Part shown: positions 26,061 to 37,749 of the stretch, piece by piece
How positions within the stretch are numbered: position 1 is the stretch's first letter
Layout of the letters: the number at the start of each line of letters is the position of its first letter
Made by a program: the position numbers and the translations under genes
The notes under the pieces: generated by a model
The model's input: the letters and a program-made list of their open reading frames with translations, nothing else
What the model was told of the DNA's origin: nothing
Databases searched by the model: none
Source of the DNA: Welwitschia mirabilis
Taxonomy: Eukaryota; Gnetophyta; Gnetopsida; Welwitschiales
Assembly (NCBI GenBank): GCA_051453625.1
Contig: JBOZIK010000001.1
Span: 326,695 to 390,694 of the forward strand
Length of the DNA stretch: 64,000 nt
Reading direction: 5' to 3'

Positions 26061-27244
26061 TGTTGAATCTAGAATCTTAGAATGATTTATATAGGATTTA
26101 AAAATAAATTGAAAAACTTCCTTCACAAAGTATTAAATCCTAAAAATATTTATACATATGAAATAACAAAAATGATCTGAAAGAAAAATAATTGAAGCTA
26201 CAGAATACCGATGAAGATTGATAGATACAAAATTTATAGTAGTTTGAGAAATTCCCTTACTTTACTCTTAACAATTAGCTTCTACTCTAGACTGACCTAG
26301 ATCCTTGTTGCTTACTTTTCAGGTTTCTCATGTTTACCTATAACCTTTTGTAATTGGACTTTTAGAGGCTCAATCTCAAGCTTTAAAAAGAATGATTTTT
26401 TATGTAAATAATATGTTGTAATGCATAAGCTTCATTAGATATAAAGTAAAGAAAAGATAGTACTACACTGTCTAAAAATGATCTTACAAATCCAATTACA
26501 TACAGTGCAAACTAATTAGCCAAAGGACTGATAATAAAAAGATGCTTATTCATGTTTTTAGTTAGGTTAAAGGACCACAATAATTTTTATGACTAAATTT
26601 TATATAGGGGATATATTTTAGGGTTTTATAAGTAGATCTGATACTTAAATCAATAAAAATAAGAAGGCAATAGCTAAAAAAATTCCATTTCTATCATAAT
26701 CGATTGACCCCCTCCAAATGTCTAGTCAACTCCATTGAATACCATCACTGAAGTCTGTCGACCCCATCTTCTTCCGATTGACTTGAGTTCCTCATGTCTC
26801 CAAGTTTGATCAACTCCATCAGGGATCTGGTTAACCGCATATGTTCAAGTTTGGTTGATTGCATTTTGGTCTAGTTGACCCCATGTAAAGAATTGTTGAA
26901 AAATATTTTAGCCTTGGTCTAGTTGACCCCTTAGTAATCTAGTCAACCCTTTAATGAAAAGATTTAACAAATTATTATACAAGTCTAGTTAATCCCTTAA
27001 GAATTCCATTGATCTATTAGTAATCTGGTTTTGATACTTTTTTGTATAATTCTAGTTGATTCCTTATGAATCCAGTTGACCCCTTTGAGGAACTATAATT
27101 AATCAGGTTCAAGCATGTCTAGTGGAAAAAGTATGTTGCTTTTAACTTGCAAGGATTAATATTTTTTGCAAGGATACAACATGTTTTACTATACTAGAAA
27201 AATGCTAGTTTGACAATATCAACTTGGCAAATTATAACTTAACA
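26061..27244 (-). repeat. 5' LTR of the copia element
   Basis: This 1,184-bp repeat is bounded by TG and CA in element orientation. It is homologous to 17,677-18,856. TATATAAA in element orientation lies at 26,599-26,606. It carries the same GGTCGACC-like array (about 26,700-27,110). Confidence 0.9.
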
Positions 27245-27249
27245 AATAG
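27245..27249. repeat. Copia target-site duplication, right (AATAG)
   Basis: Identical to 17,672-17,676. Confidence 0.85.
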
Positions 27250-28191
27250 CTTAATGTATTGCAAATAGGAATAACTTTACAACAAAGTAAGAAAAAAGCA
27301 GGAAGAACTCCTCAGCATTCCTCGGAGACTAGCTTAGAAATCCATCACAAGTTGATGCTCTAAGGTACTATAATTATCTAAGTCAAAGATAACATGATAA
27401 AGGTTAGAAGGTTCTTTTATAGAAAGAAATGGTAAAGAANNNNNNNNNNNNNNNNNNNNNNNNNNNNNNNNNNNNNNNNNNNNNNNNNNNNNNNNNNNNN
27501 NNNNNNNNNNNNNNNNNNNNNNNNNNNNNNNNNNNNNNNAGGTACTATAATTATCTAAGTCAAAGATAACATGATAAAGGTTAGAAGGTCCTTTTATAGA
27601 AAGAAATGGTAAAGAAAGATGGTTATAAGTCCTTATCTTATAGCATTAGGTAGGCAATTATAAATTATAACATTAGGTAAGGCGATTTGTCTTCTTTCTC
27701 ATTTAGTGAAGGTGCTTATGACAACGCTAAAGCTTGACTCCAGTGTACTATAGATACTATCAACTTCTATTTACACCATGCATCTCTATTGTTGTCCTAC
27801 TGAGTAATGCCATATGTCACTTTGTGAATCCTCATCATCATTTCCACATGTCATCAAGAATGTAATTGATTTTTAAGGTGGAACTCAATCAATCCCATAA
27901 CTACATTTTATCCAATTTTTCATGAGAAGCCAAGAATATAAGTTTAAAGTCAGTCTACATAGAAAGGTTGGTGATGTCGATGGTGCTAGACGACATGAAA
28001 TTAAGGCATGTCCTTCAATTGAGCATAAGTTTCCTAAAAATGTCATGAAAAAATAATTAAGTGCATAATTAATATGAAAATCAATAGAAGACATGTTTTT
28101 ATGGTAAAATCAATTATATTAGTGTTTATGTTTAATTTATCATTTAAACTTAATTGTAATGTCAATTTTTACATGTTAACACACATCCTAA
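27250..28191 (-). repeat. 3' LTR of element B, proximal part
   Basis: This continues the LTR interrupted at 17,676 and ends CATGTTAACA at 28,191, the TG end in element orientation. It includes a 100-N gap at 27,440-27,539. The 79 bases before that gap are repeated almost exactly after it, so part of this interval is probably redundant assembly. The polypurine tract follows at 28,192-28,206 (reverse complement GTCAGTTAGGATGTG). Confidence 0.72.
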
Positions 28192-28206
28192 CTGACTTTT
28201 TGCTAG

Positions 28207-29690
28207 TGCCTTAATAAAAAAAATGAGAATGACATAGTTAATCATGGAAAAATCATTAAAGTTAAATATGCTCAAGCATAAAAAAAATGAAACTTCGAAA
28301 ATTTTCACGATAAATTTTATGTGATTAAGACATCAAAGTAAAAAATTAAGGAAAAATTGAATGAAAATCGAGATGTCATACCACTAACCAGAACTGAACT
28401 TTATCGTCAAAATTTATAACTTTTAAACCTTTTGAGAACATAAGCCTTAGAATGAATTGCAAAGAGTTATTTTGTTGAAAACTATGTAACTAAGCTAAGA
28501 ACTAGCTATAGTGAAAAGCTAAGGAAAAATTATCTACAGTGAAATAATGCTAAGTTGGAGGTCAGTCAATAAAAACAGTTTATGCCTTAGGAATTATTTC
28601 TTATGGAAATGATCACAAAGCAAAGTGGAGTGAAATGGAGTAAAATGGAGATGATAAATGGACTTAAACCACAAATCGATGAATAAATGAGTAAATGTTC
28701 CTAAGTTAATAGCCCTTTATTATATTTTTATATTTTTATTAGATCACAATATCAACTAAGTGTTAACTAAGTAACTTATATGAATTTAAGAAATCAATGC
28801 AAATCCTAAGTATGAAAAGTTAAGAGACAATGGTTCATATAAAGCCTCTAATTCCCACGTTTTTAATTCCTTTACTTTTCATTTATACCATTGCATATGT
28901 TCTTAGCATTATGCCTTTAACCGTGTTAAGCATCTAGTGTTACAATGTTTTCTACCAACAGAGTTAAGACATATTTTATTTACAGAAATCAATGCTACAT
29001 TGCCAAGTGTGTTTATAGTCCCAATGCAGTTGAAAATGTCACAATTAGATTATTAGAGCTACATTGTCAACACATGTCCAAAACTTCAATGCAATTAACT
29101 AAACCCAACTAGCTTATTAATGTTATTTGCTTTTGAAGAAGAGATATATTATTTTCTTTTATTCATCTTCTCATAGTTATTTTTTATGCACATTACAGGG
29201 TCATTGGCTCATTAGACTAATCAAGATAAATCTTGTCCCCATCAAAATCTTGAGACTTAAGGAGTACATAAAAAGGTAAATCCTACCTTTTCAACCAAGT
29301 TTACTAAAACTAAATCTAAGTGAATGCATTCTTAATCAATGTACTCTAAATAGCATACTTTTCCTTAAAAACCCATAAGCAAACTTGATCTTAATTATTG
29401 CTAAAGTAATAGCGAGATCACTTATTATTGATTTTTATTTAACATTCTTTAACTTAGACCAGTAATCCTTAGAATCTTATGGATTGATGGTTTGTAGAGA
29501 TGATTTATGGAATTTATGAAGTGATTTAAAAATGAATTTAATAAATGATAAGGTTTGAAAGGGTCATGGGATAAGTGACAATGATGTGATGGGGTGCTAA
29601 TGAGAAAACCATCCTTAGGAAAAGAATAGTTTTTAGGATGAATTAGGGTAGAAGACTCAAAAAAATTATGGCTATCATTTTCAGAGTCAG
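28207..29690 (-). other. Non-coding 3' region of element B
   Basis: It mirrors 15,190-16,627 of element A; for example CCTCTAATTCCCACG near 28,845 pairs with CGGGAATTAGAGG near 15,984. No reverse transcriptase, RNase H or integrase motif is readable on either strand in either copy. Confidence 0.6.
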
Positions 29691-31910
29691 AGAAGTAATA
29701 ATCAAAAGATAGTGAAGAATGGAAAATGTTTGGCTTGAGAGGAGAATATTTGAAATCACAAGTTTCATTTAGTTAATTAGCTTCTTCAGGATTTCTTGAT
29801 AACTCTATTGCATTAAAAGTATTTAAGTTTNNNNNNNNNNNNNNNNNNNNNNNNNNNNNNNNNNNNNNNNNNNNNNNNNNNNNNNNNNNNNNNNNNNNNN
29901 NNNNNNNNNNNNNNNNNNNNNNNNNNNNNNGTTTAAGGTCATGTTGTCAAATGATATTTTCATTTGATCATTTCTACAATTGATTAAAGCATTTGAAGTC
30001 ATAAGAAAGGGTCTTCCTAAAATGATGGACACTGAATTGTGTTTTGTTACATCCATATCTAAAACTATGAAGTAAGCCAAGAAATAGCAATTATTAACTT
30101 AAACTGTTATATCCTTAACTATTCCTAAGGATGGCTTCACAGAATTTTCTACCAAGTATAAGTAGATTTTAGTGAATTTAAGATTATTTGAGCCAAGTTT
30201 CTTAAAAATATAGTAGAGTAAAATGTTTATGCTTACTCCCAAATCTAGCAATGCTTGCTTAATATTTTTATCTCCAATTGTAATTCCTATCAAGGGGCAA
30301 CCTGGATCTTTGTCTTTAGGCAAAAGCTAGTTTTGGATGATTGTAATAGTTTGTTGAGCTAAGAAGTCTTTTCTCTTAATGTTCATACATCTTTTCATGG
30401 TGCACATGTTCTTAAGGAATTTTGCATAGGAAGGCACCTTCTTAATTTCTTCTAAGAGAGGGATGTTAATCTTAATTTCTTTCAAAATTTCTAAGGCCTC
30501 AATTTGTTATTTCTCAATGTTTTCCTTTCTAAGGCATTTGGGAAAAGGTAAAGGCTCTTTGTATGTGGGCAAAGATTCTTTTAAGTTCATTACCTTTTCT
30601 TTATTCAAAGCTTGGTGGAAAGATAAAGGTTCTTAGTAAGAAATTGTGTCTTATTATTTTTCTTTTCCCTCATCTTTAGATTTATTCTGAGTTAATCCTT
30701 GGTTAATTTTTGTACCACTTCTAAGATGAATTATCTTGGTTTATTTTAAATGGCTTAACCCTTCAGCGATAAATCTAAATCCCTTGGGATTTGATGAATT
30801 ACTCATTGGTAGTTTTTCTATTTCTCTTTGGTTTAATGATGAAAGGATGTGGATGGTGGTTTGTTGGAGTTAGTGTATGCTTTACTCAAGTCTTTGGTTT
30901 ATTTATGCTTATGATTTCATGAGATTTTTAAAGGCTTCCTCCAATGGGTTAGATGAAGTCATTTAATGATTTGATAATGAAGGGTAAGGATGGAAAGATA
31001 AGGGGAATGAGTTTTTAGGCTAATAATTTTATTATGGGTTATTATCCTATTTCTAAGAGAAATTAGGAGGGTTTTGCTAAGTAGAGTTGTAAGTGTTTGA
31101 ATATGAATCATTTTTAGGATTTTACCATTAGTGCCCTACCACATTTACCTACTCATTAATTTTGTTTTAGAATAGAGGAATGAAGGGGCATTCAATGATT
31201 TCATGAGTATCAAATAAGACATTTTGGTTTAATGACCATGGATGAAGGTGAAGGTGAAGTGGTGAAGAATTATACTCTTCATGATAGCTCATTTATCTTG
31301 TTGATTACTCTAAAATTTTCAAGGATCTTAAAAACACTTTTTGATCATACAAGATAGTGAGATCTTGAACGTTCAGTAGGTTTTTTTCCCAATTTTTTGA
31401 ACTTTCAGCTACATTTTCTAAGTACTCCTGAACCTCATCTAAGGGCATGCTAAGAAAATTACCTTGGCTTATCATTTTAACTAATTGATGGTTATTAGTA
31501 AACAAGCCATCATTAAAAAAACTTATTTTCATACTTGGTTCAAAATAATGTTAGGATCATTTTAATTAAAGTTCTTTTAATCATTCTAAGGTTTAAGAAA
31601 AGGTTTCATGACCCTTATATCAAAAATTCATGATTTCTTTCTTTAAGGCATTTGTCTTGTAATTGGAAAAGAATTTGAAGATAAAAGCTTCACTCAGGTA
31701 TTTAAGTTATAATGGAGAAGGATTTTAGGGTGTATAACTAGGATTTTTGCTTTTCTTTCAAGAAAAGGAAAATAGGGTAAGCTTAAATGCATGATTAGTG
31801 TTAGGATACTGAGGGATAGTTGATAGGACACACTCAAATTATTTGAGATGGAGGTATGGATCCTCAAACTCTGATCCATGAAAATGAGACAAGAGTGGAC
31901 AGCAGAGGAT
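29690..31910 (-). pseudogene. Gag and aspartic protease of element B
   Basis: Gag: 31,532-31,305 reads FFNDGLFTNNHQLVKMISQG and continues with EYLENVAESSKNWE. This matches the gag core of plant Ty3/gypsy (Athila/Tat-like) proteins. Protease: 30,323-30,099 is open and holds QALLDLGVSINILL, with the retropepsin DLG at 30,237-30,245. It continues as IILGRPFLMTSNALINCR at about 29,950-30,020, the conserved flap-to-C-terminal region. A 100-N gap lies at 29,831-29,930. Stops separate the pieces. The reading peters out at about 29,690, with no pol downstream. Confidence 0.78.
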
Positions 31911-32226
31911 TTGAATTCTAGTCTCTAGTTAATGGGTGGTGGTATTATGAAACTAAATGTTTCTAGGCTTTATAATTGAAGGAATTACATAGGTTTTACC
32001 TAAGTTGATTAGTAGCAGTAGTGAGGGCAGCTTGTTGTTTAGCCATTTCTTAGGTAAAATAGTGGGTTATTAATCTATTGAGCATTTTTTGATTAGACAA
32101 AGATCAATTGAAGGGATCTTAAATATTGAGTGAGTTATTTAGATTTTACTATGATTACTATGATGAGGCAGATCAATTTAATTATTTTGGGGAGAGTTAC
32201 CTTGATCTCGGTTTCTGGTTTGTTGC

Positions 32227-32584
32227 TGTTATAACCCACATTTTGTAAGCTTTAATTAATAGAATTTCTAAACTATGTAAAACATTTCTTATATCAATTC
32301 TAATGAAAACCCTTTTTTTTCTTAGAGGGAATTTATGTGTAACCCTATAATCAATAAAGTATTGTACNNNNNNNNNNNNNNNNNNNNNNNNNNNNNNNNN
32401 NNNNNNNNNNNNNNNNNNNNNNNNNNNNNNNNNNNNNNNNNNNNNNNNNNNNNNNNNNNNNNNNNNNGTTAATAGAGTCTAAATAGGATTTGATCCTAGG
32501 TTCCGTTGTGCATGATAGTTAATAACTATATATATTAAAAAAATATTATGGTTAATTAGGGTAATTAAGAGTAGGGTGTTACAG
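32227..32584. repeat. Probable solo LTR inside element B
   Basis: The segment starts TGTTATAACCC and ends GGGTGTTACA, imperfect inverted ends of the TGTAACACCC type common in plant gypsy LTRs. Flanking pentamers are GTTGC and GGTGC, one base apart, as expected of an old target duplication. It holds a 100-N gap (32,368-32,467). No internal region is present. Orientation is not certain. Confidence 0.5.
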
Positions 32585-33180
32585 GTGCATTCTTTCATGA
32601 TCATTGAAGGAATCCATGTTGTTGTGAATTAGTCTTCTAGTTTTGTCACAGGTTTAAGTCATGCAAAAATAAGTTTAAAAGATTACATATAGGTTTCAGA
32701 TAGTTTTCAAATAAAATTTCATAGGTCCTACAAGTCGATTGGACTTCAGGGGCTGCACAAAACATTCTATGATATATTGAGGAGGTTCTAGATTAAAAGG
32801 ATGGTAACGCTAGTGAGAAAAGGTATCAATGTTAGTCAAGTTTCAATTATAGCCTAGCAAAAATGAGGTGGTTTGCTCAGTCGTTTCAGATTATTTTATG
32901 TATTGAGATCACAAATAAATTAAACTAAGACAAAACACATGAATAAAATTAATCCCAACATATCAAAATTGTGGAAGATTTTTAAAGTTCTAGGCACATA
33001 AAAAAAATGCAGAAACAAAAGTAGAAAAATAAAAAAAGACACAATAGGAAAATAAAAGCATGCAATGCAATGTAAAGTTTAATTAAAAGTTTTTGAGGTT
33101 TCTAAGTTTTTTAAACCCTAAAAGTAGCCTACAAATAAATACTATACCTGCACAAAATAAGTTAGAAAATAAACTTTAAA

Positions 33181-33334
33181 ATAAGCTAGACTAGTTTGGG
33201 TAACACTGGAAGGATTAGTACCAATCACTAGAAAGAAAACTGAACACACAAAATAAAATAAGCTAGACTAGTTTGGGTATCACTAGAAAAGAAACTAGTA
33301 TCAACCACTAGAAAAGTAAAAACTATGTATAAAA
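33181..33334. repeat. 77-bp tandem duplication
   Basis: Two copies start ATAAGCTAGACTAGTTTGGG at 33,181 and 33,258, with scattered differences. It lies just inside the 5' LTR of element B. No coding role is seen. Confidence 0.7.
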
Positions 33335-33444
33335 ACTTGTAAAAAGAAACATAGTACTCCTCTAAGCTAATTTAAAGTTGAGTTTACACTTAGTTAAGAT
33401 GATAAGCCAAGGGCATACTAATAAAATTACCTTGGCTCATTCTA

Positions 33445-34753
33445 CTACATTAGTACAATGAATCAGATTTAAAGCTAAGTTTACACTTAGCTATCATTCT
33501 TCCTCAAGTATAATATTGGTTTGGGTACAGAATTACACTAACTAAAATTTAATAAATTTATAGGTTTTAAGAAAAGGAATAAGAAAAAGAGATGGTTCTT
33601 AGAATTAGGTTTGAACTTCATCTTGAGAAAGAAGGAAAGCAAACTAGCTCAAAGGTATTATCAGTTCATCCTTAAGCAATCTTTTAATCTAATGTTATTC
33701 AATCATCTTCTTGCAAAATACTTAAAACCATAAAGTTCTTTTAGTTTAAGTCATAAGGCATAATCTCATTCACCATCTGATATATGATGACTCTAATGAT
33801 TCTTTAGTCTTAAAATAATAATAGAAAGGAAGGACTCCTAAAGTGCTTAAGATCTATGAAATTAAAAGACTTAGGCTAAGTTATTAAAAGAAATTCACAT
33901 AAATAAAATAAACTTAATGATTAAAGTAGTTATCTAAGCATTCCAATTTACTCATGAATTAAAATCAAAGAAAAATAATTTAATGTATAGCAAAAAAAAA
34001 AAAAAAAAAACTTTACAGCAGAGAAAGAAATAATCAAAAAGAAAACCTCAACAATCCTCAAAGAGTAGCTTACTTCCCCAAAGAATCACTTAGAAAGCCA
34101 TCACAAGTCAATGCTCCAAGATTCTAAAATTCTCCAAGGCAAAGATAATACAATGAAGGGTTTTAAGGCCATTTTACAGGGAGAAATAGGAGAGAGAAGG
34201 CTTGTAACATTAGATGGAAGGTTATAGATTATAACATTAGGTAGGATGATTTGTCTTCTTTTCCATTTGGTGAAAATGCCTATGCAATGCCAACACTTGG
34301 CTCTAAGGTGCTACAGCTACTGTCAACCACTCTTTATGTCATGTGTCTCCACCATCATCCTGCTTATCCATACCATATGTCATGTTGTAAATCCTTGTCA
34401 TCATCGCCATGTGTCATCAAGAATGCAATTGATTTTTGATGCAGAACTTAATCAAGCGCATAATTGCATTTTATCCAATTTTTCATGATAAGCAGGAACA
34501 TGAGTTTGAAGGTAGTCTACACAAAAAGGCCAACATGACGGCACTAACGTTTTGACTCTGATAATTGTGAGATTAAGGAATGTCCTTCAATTAAGCATAA
34601 GTTTCCTGAAAATGTCATGGAAAAATAGTTAAATGTATANNNNNNNNNNGTCGAAAGCATGTTTTTATGGTAAAATTAGTTATATTAATATCTTCTATTA
34701 AGGTTAATTAATCATTTAAACTTGATCGTAATGTCAATTTTTATATGTTAACG
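33445..34753 (-). repeat. 5' LTR of element B
   Basis: This is the uninterrupted reference copy of the family LTR, about 1.3 kb, ending TATGTTAACG on the plus strand (TG end decayed to CG). It includes a 10-N gap at 34,640-34,649 and an 18-A run near 33,994. Its outer left edge is approximate. No primer binding site can be recognised beyond that edge. A stretch at 33,408-33,447 resembles gag sequence at 31,440-31,480, suggesting a rearranged junction. Confidence 0.7.
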
Positions 34754-35480
34754 GCTGTCATAAGAATCGTTTCCAAGTATAAAGGAAGACAAACCTTTCT
34801 ATCTAAATATTATCATTATGTAACTGTGGCAGTGATGGGTGGTTATAAGTCTTTCTCCCTATAAAAGGGACTGAAACCCTGAGGATTGTTAAGAAGTTCT
34901 TCTATCATCTTTCTTCCATTGTTGTAAAAGTGCTTTTATTTTCGTAATACATAAGTTGTTTGCCTTTTATTTCAAATCATAAGTAATTTTGTATTTGGAA
35001 TGTTTAGGAAGCAACCTAACTATTAAAGATTTATGATATTTGAGTGAGCTCTTGTAATACTTAATCTAAGCCTTTTAACTTTACAGATTTTAAGTGCTTG
35101 GGTCCTTACTTTCTATTATTCTTTAAGGCTTAGAAGATTAAGTGGTAACTGAGTTTACCATTACTCATGTGGTGAATGAGATTATGTCATCATGATTTAA
35201 GCCAAAATAGTTTATGGTTTTAAGTGTGTTGTAGGAAGGCATTGGTAACATTAGAGTGAAGGATTGCTTGAGAGTGAATCAATGATACATTAGAGCTAGC
35301 TTGCTTCCCTCTTTCTTAGGTTAAAGTTCAAAATAAAACTTTAAAATTACCTCTTGTCTTCTTTTCTTTTCTTGAAATTTGTTCTTGCATTAAGTTTAAG
35401 TTAGTGCAATTTTAAACCAATACCCATGTTATCCCTGAGAAAGAATGATAACTAAGTGCAAACTTAGTTTTAAATCCAAA
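34754..35480 (+). repeat. 3' LTR of element A, continuation
   Basis: It resumes the LTR interrupted at about 17,125. The sequence GGCTGTCATAAG corresponds to GGCATTGCATAGG of the reference LTR, and homology continues through the TATA box to the LTR end. A TATAAAAG box lies at 34,860-34,867. Confidence 0.65.
34860..34867 (+). promoter_or_regulatory. LTR TATA box
   Basis: TATAAAAG. The same box lies in the sister LTR at 46,269-46,276, and a decayed form in B near 27,590 and 34,175. Confidence 0.6.
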
Positions 35481-35679
35481 GATTGTAAAATAATGAACAC
35501 ACATATTTGTCACAAAGTTTATAATTTTGATGTCTTAATTTCATAAAATTGGTCATAACTTTTTTAAAGTTTTATCACCTTTTACACTTGTACACTTTGA
35601 CTCAAATAATTTTTCCATACTTAATCATTTCATTATTAACTTTTTGCTAAAGGTCTAGTAAAGGTTTAGTTAGGGGGTA
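35481..35679 (+). other. Short internal remnant and polypurine tract before a further family LTR
   Basis: About 200 bp match the last part of the internal 3' region of element A (TTTCATTATTAACTTTTTGCTAA here, with a similar phrase at 16,590-16,615). It ends in AGTTAGGGGGTA at 35,668-35,679. An LTR, internal remnant, LTR order of this kind is what unequal recombination between LTRs would leave. Confidence 0.55.
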
Positions 35680-36186
35680 TGTTAACATGTAAAAATTAGC
35701 ATTCCAATCAAGTTAATGGACTAATTTATCTTAATGGAAGACATTAATATAATCGATTTTATCATAGAAACATGTCTATTATTATTTTGTTATAATAACT
35801 ATGAACTTATCATTTCCCCATGATATTTTCAAGGTAATTATCACACTTTGAGGAACATTTCAAAACATGATCAACATCTAGCTTAAAACATCAATGCCAC
35901 TATACATGTCACTTGGTGTCATCGGTCCTTTTGTGCAAAACACATCAATTCTCATGTTCTTAACTTGTCATGTTTTTGTCAAATGCAGTTATTGGATTAA
36001 TAAAATTTTTCTGTGTAAATAACTTGCATTTTTTACGGCATGTGGTAATGATGATAATGATGCATAGGAGTGACATGTGGCATTACTAAGTAGGATGACA
36101 GTGGAAACGCATGGTAGCAATAGTGGTTAGCAGAAGCAGCAACATCCACAAGCCAAGTATTGGCCTCATCTTAATGGTCTCTACCT
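35680..36186 (+). repeat. Second family LTR (C), first part
   Basis: It starts TGTTAACATG and follows the family LTR until CTACCT at 36,186, where CACTA-2 enters. The next LTR bases are found at 46,164. Confidence 0.75.
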
Positions 36187-36204
36187 CACGACTAGAGATA
36201 TAGG

Positions 36205-36420
36205 CTTTTAAGAAATTTCGAAAATGCCTTAAAAGGCCTTAAAAAATGTCTTAAAAGCTTTTAAGGCATTTCTTTACAAAATGCCCTAAAAGGAGTCTCT
36301 TAAGGCATTTTTATACAAACAACTTTAAAAGTGGCTTTTAAAAATGCCTTAAAAAGTGCTTTTAAGGTGTTTCTATAAAAGCACCTTAAAAATGGCTCTT
36401 CTTGAAAGGTATAACTTGGA
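36205..36420. repeat. Subterminal repeat cluster of CACTA-2 (left)
   Basis: Repeated copies of TTTTAAGGCATTT-like and AAATGCCTTAAAA-like units in both orientations. The same core appears in CACTA-1 at 13,980-14,279, so the two elements share subterminal motifs although their TIR tips differ. Confidence 0.75.
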
Positions 36421-37573
36421 TTTAAAAAAAAGTTCCATTAGGAATGTGCCTTTTGCATAGATTTATCCTAATGAAGCACTTAAGGATGACATTCTAAGAA
36501 GCTTAGTACAACATTAGACCTTTTAATATGCATAGAATAAAAATAATGGCATTAGAAAAGATTCTGAGAGAAAGAAGCGAAATATACAAAGATATAATAA
36601 AAAATAGGTGTTGTGTTTAAAATTGGCCATAGAAATTTGTTCTAGGTGAGATAGGTATGCTCTTATCATAAGCTATATATATTCATTTTAATGCTCTTTG
36701 CAAATACTATATGGTGTAGTATTCCTTAATATTCTATAATATGCGCTATTCTTCCAATTTTCAAAATTTTACTCTCATCTGCAATGAAGAAGAACCAATT
36801 TCAATATAATGTATAGTTATTATTAGTTTTAAGATTCCTATCATCTAATTTGAAATGAAAACTCAAGAAACGGAATGAGATAGTTTTGGGATATCTTCTA
36901 TATCCAAACTACTTATAAATGAGTATTGTAATATGCTACTTTAAGATGTATTTGTCACCATTGCTATATTTGTTACTGAAATAAACCAAATAAAATGAAA
37001 TAAGATCTAAGGGTGAGGATAAACAATACAATGAAATTTGAATCTCGTAGAAAGTTTCCTTTTAAGCAACAGACATATTTACATTCTGTAACGTGATCTT
37101 AAGAAAACAAAAATAACTTGCTTCATTTTAAGTATGTGTTAGCTTGATATCCTAGTTTCTGGAAATTACAAAAATGCTCTATTAAAAGATCAAATACAAA
37201 GTAAGACAATCTCCAGTTACAGCAAAAGAAAAGAAATACATAGAAAGTATCAACCTTCCTAATTTCCAAAAACATCATAGCTCTTTTCCCATGAGAGATA
37301 GCATAGAAAGGTATGCAATTACTCACTAATTAATAAAATAACTTCAGGATTCTTAATAATTTAGGAATATATTGTTTTAGTGGTCTAATTCAACCAGACA
37401 GGGTAGTCTAGGCATGCTTTACTATGATTAAGATTCCTTCGGTCTAAGAAGGATCTTACCCAACCTAGTATGTGAATAAGGAATTTTGTTTGAGAATACT
37501 AGCATGACTAATTAATGAGAAGGATCCTATGATATCCTAATATCTTTTTTAAAACTTAAAATCCTAGCCATTT

Positions 37574-37673
37574 NNNNNNNNNNNNNNNNNNNNNNNNNNN
37601 NNNNNNNNNNNNNNNNNNNNNNNNNNNNNNNNNNNNNNNNNNNNNNNNNNNNNNNNNNNNNNNNNNNNNNNNN
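37574..37673. other. Assembly gap (N), flanks redundant
   Basis: 100 N. The bases TTTAAAACTTAAAATCCTAG just before the gap recur just after it, so the gap may be negative or an unmerged overlap. Confidence 0.9.
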
Positions 37674-37749
37674 TTTAAAACTTAAAATCCTAGCCATTTA
37701 GATCTCATAACTTGTTGTTCAACACAAAATAGGACATCGCCTAAATCAC

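Larger units (their letters stand above)
17677..27244 (-). mobile_element. Complete Ty1/copia retrotransposon, decayed coding region
   Basis: The element is 9,568 bp in minus orientation. It has two diverged LTRs of about 1.18 kb, an initiator-Met tRNA primer site, gag, protease, integrase, RT and RNase H in copia order, an extra ORF after pol, and a polypurine tract. The 5-bp target duplication AATAG flanks it. It sits inside the LTR of gypsy element B, so it is younger than B. The two LTRs differ at many positions, so the insertion is not recent. One gap of 708 N lies between gag and protease. Confidence 0.92.
17139..34753 (-). mobile_element. Gypsy-family element B (gag-protease only), interrupted by a copia element
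   Basis: B lies in minus orientation. Its 5' LTR is at about 33,445-34,753, its internal region at 28,192-33,440, and its 3' LTR at 17,139-17,676 plus 27,250-28,191. The 9.6-kb copia element splits the 3' LTR. B itself interrupts the 3' LTR of element A: LTR A stops near 17,120 and continues at 34,754. The internal region encodes gag and an aspartic protease, then about 1.5 kb of non-coding DNA before the LTR, with no reverse transcriptase, RNase H or integrase. The left border is known only to within about 20 bp, and its TSD is not resolved. Confidence 0.72.

Noticed and set aside
34246-34488. 80-codon open frame in the 5' LTR of element B
   Set aside because: It lies inside an LTR and is not kept in the sister copies.
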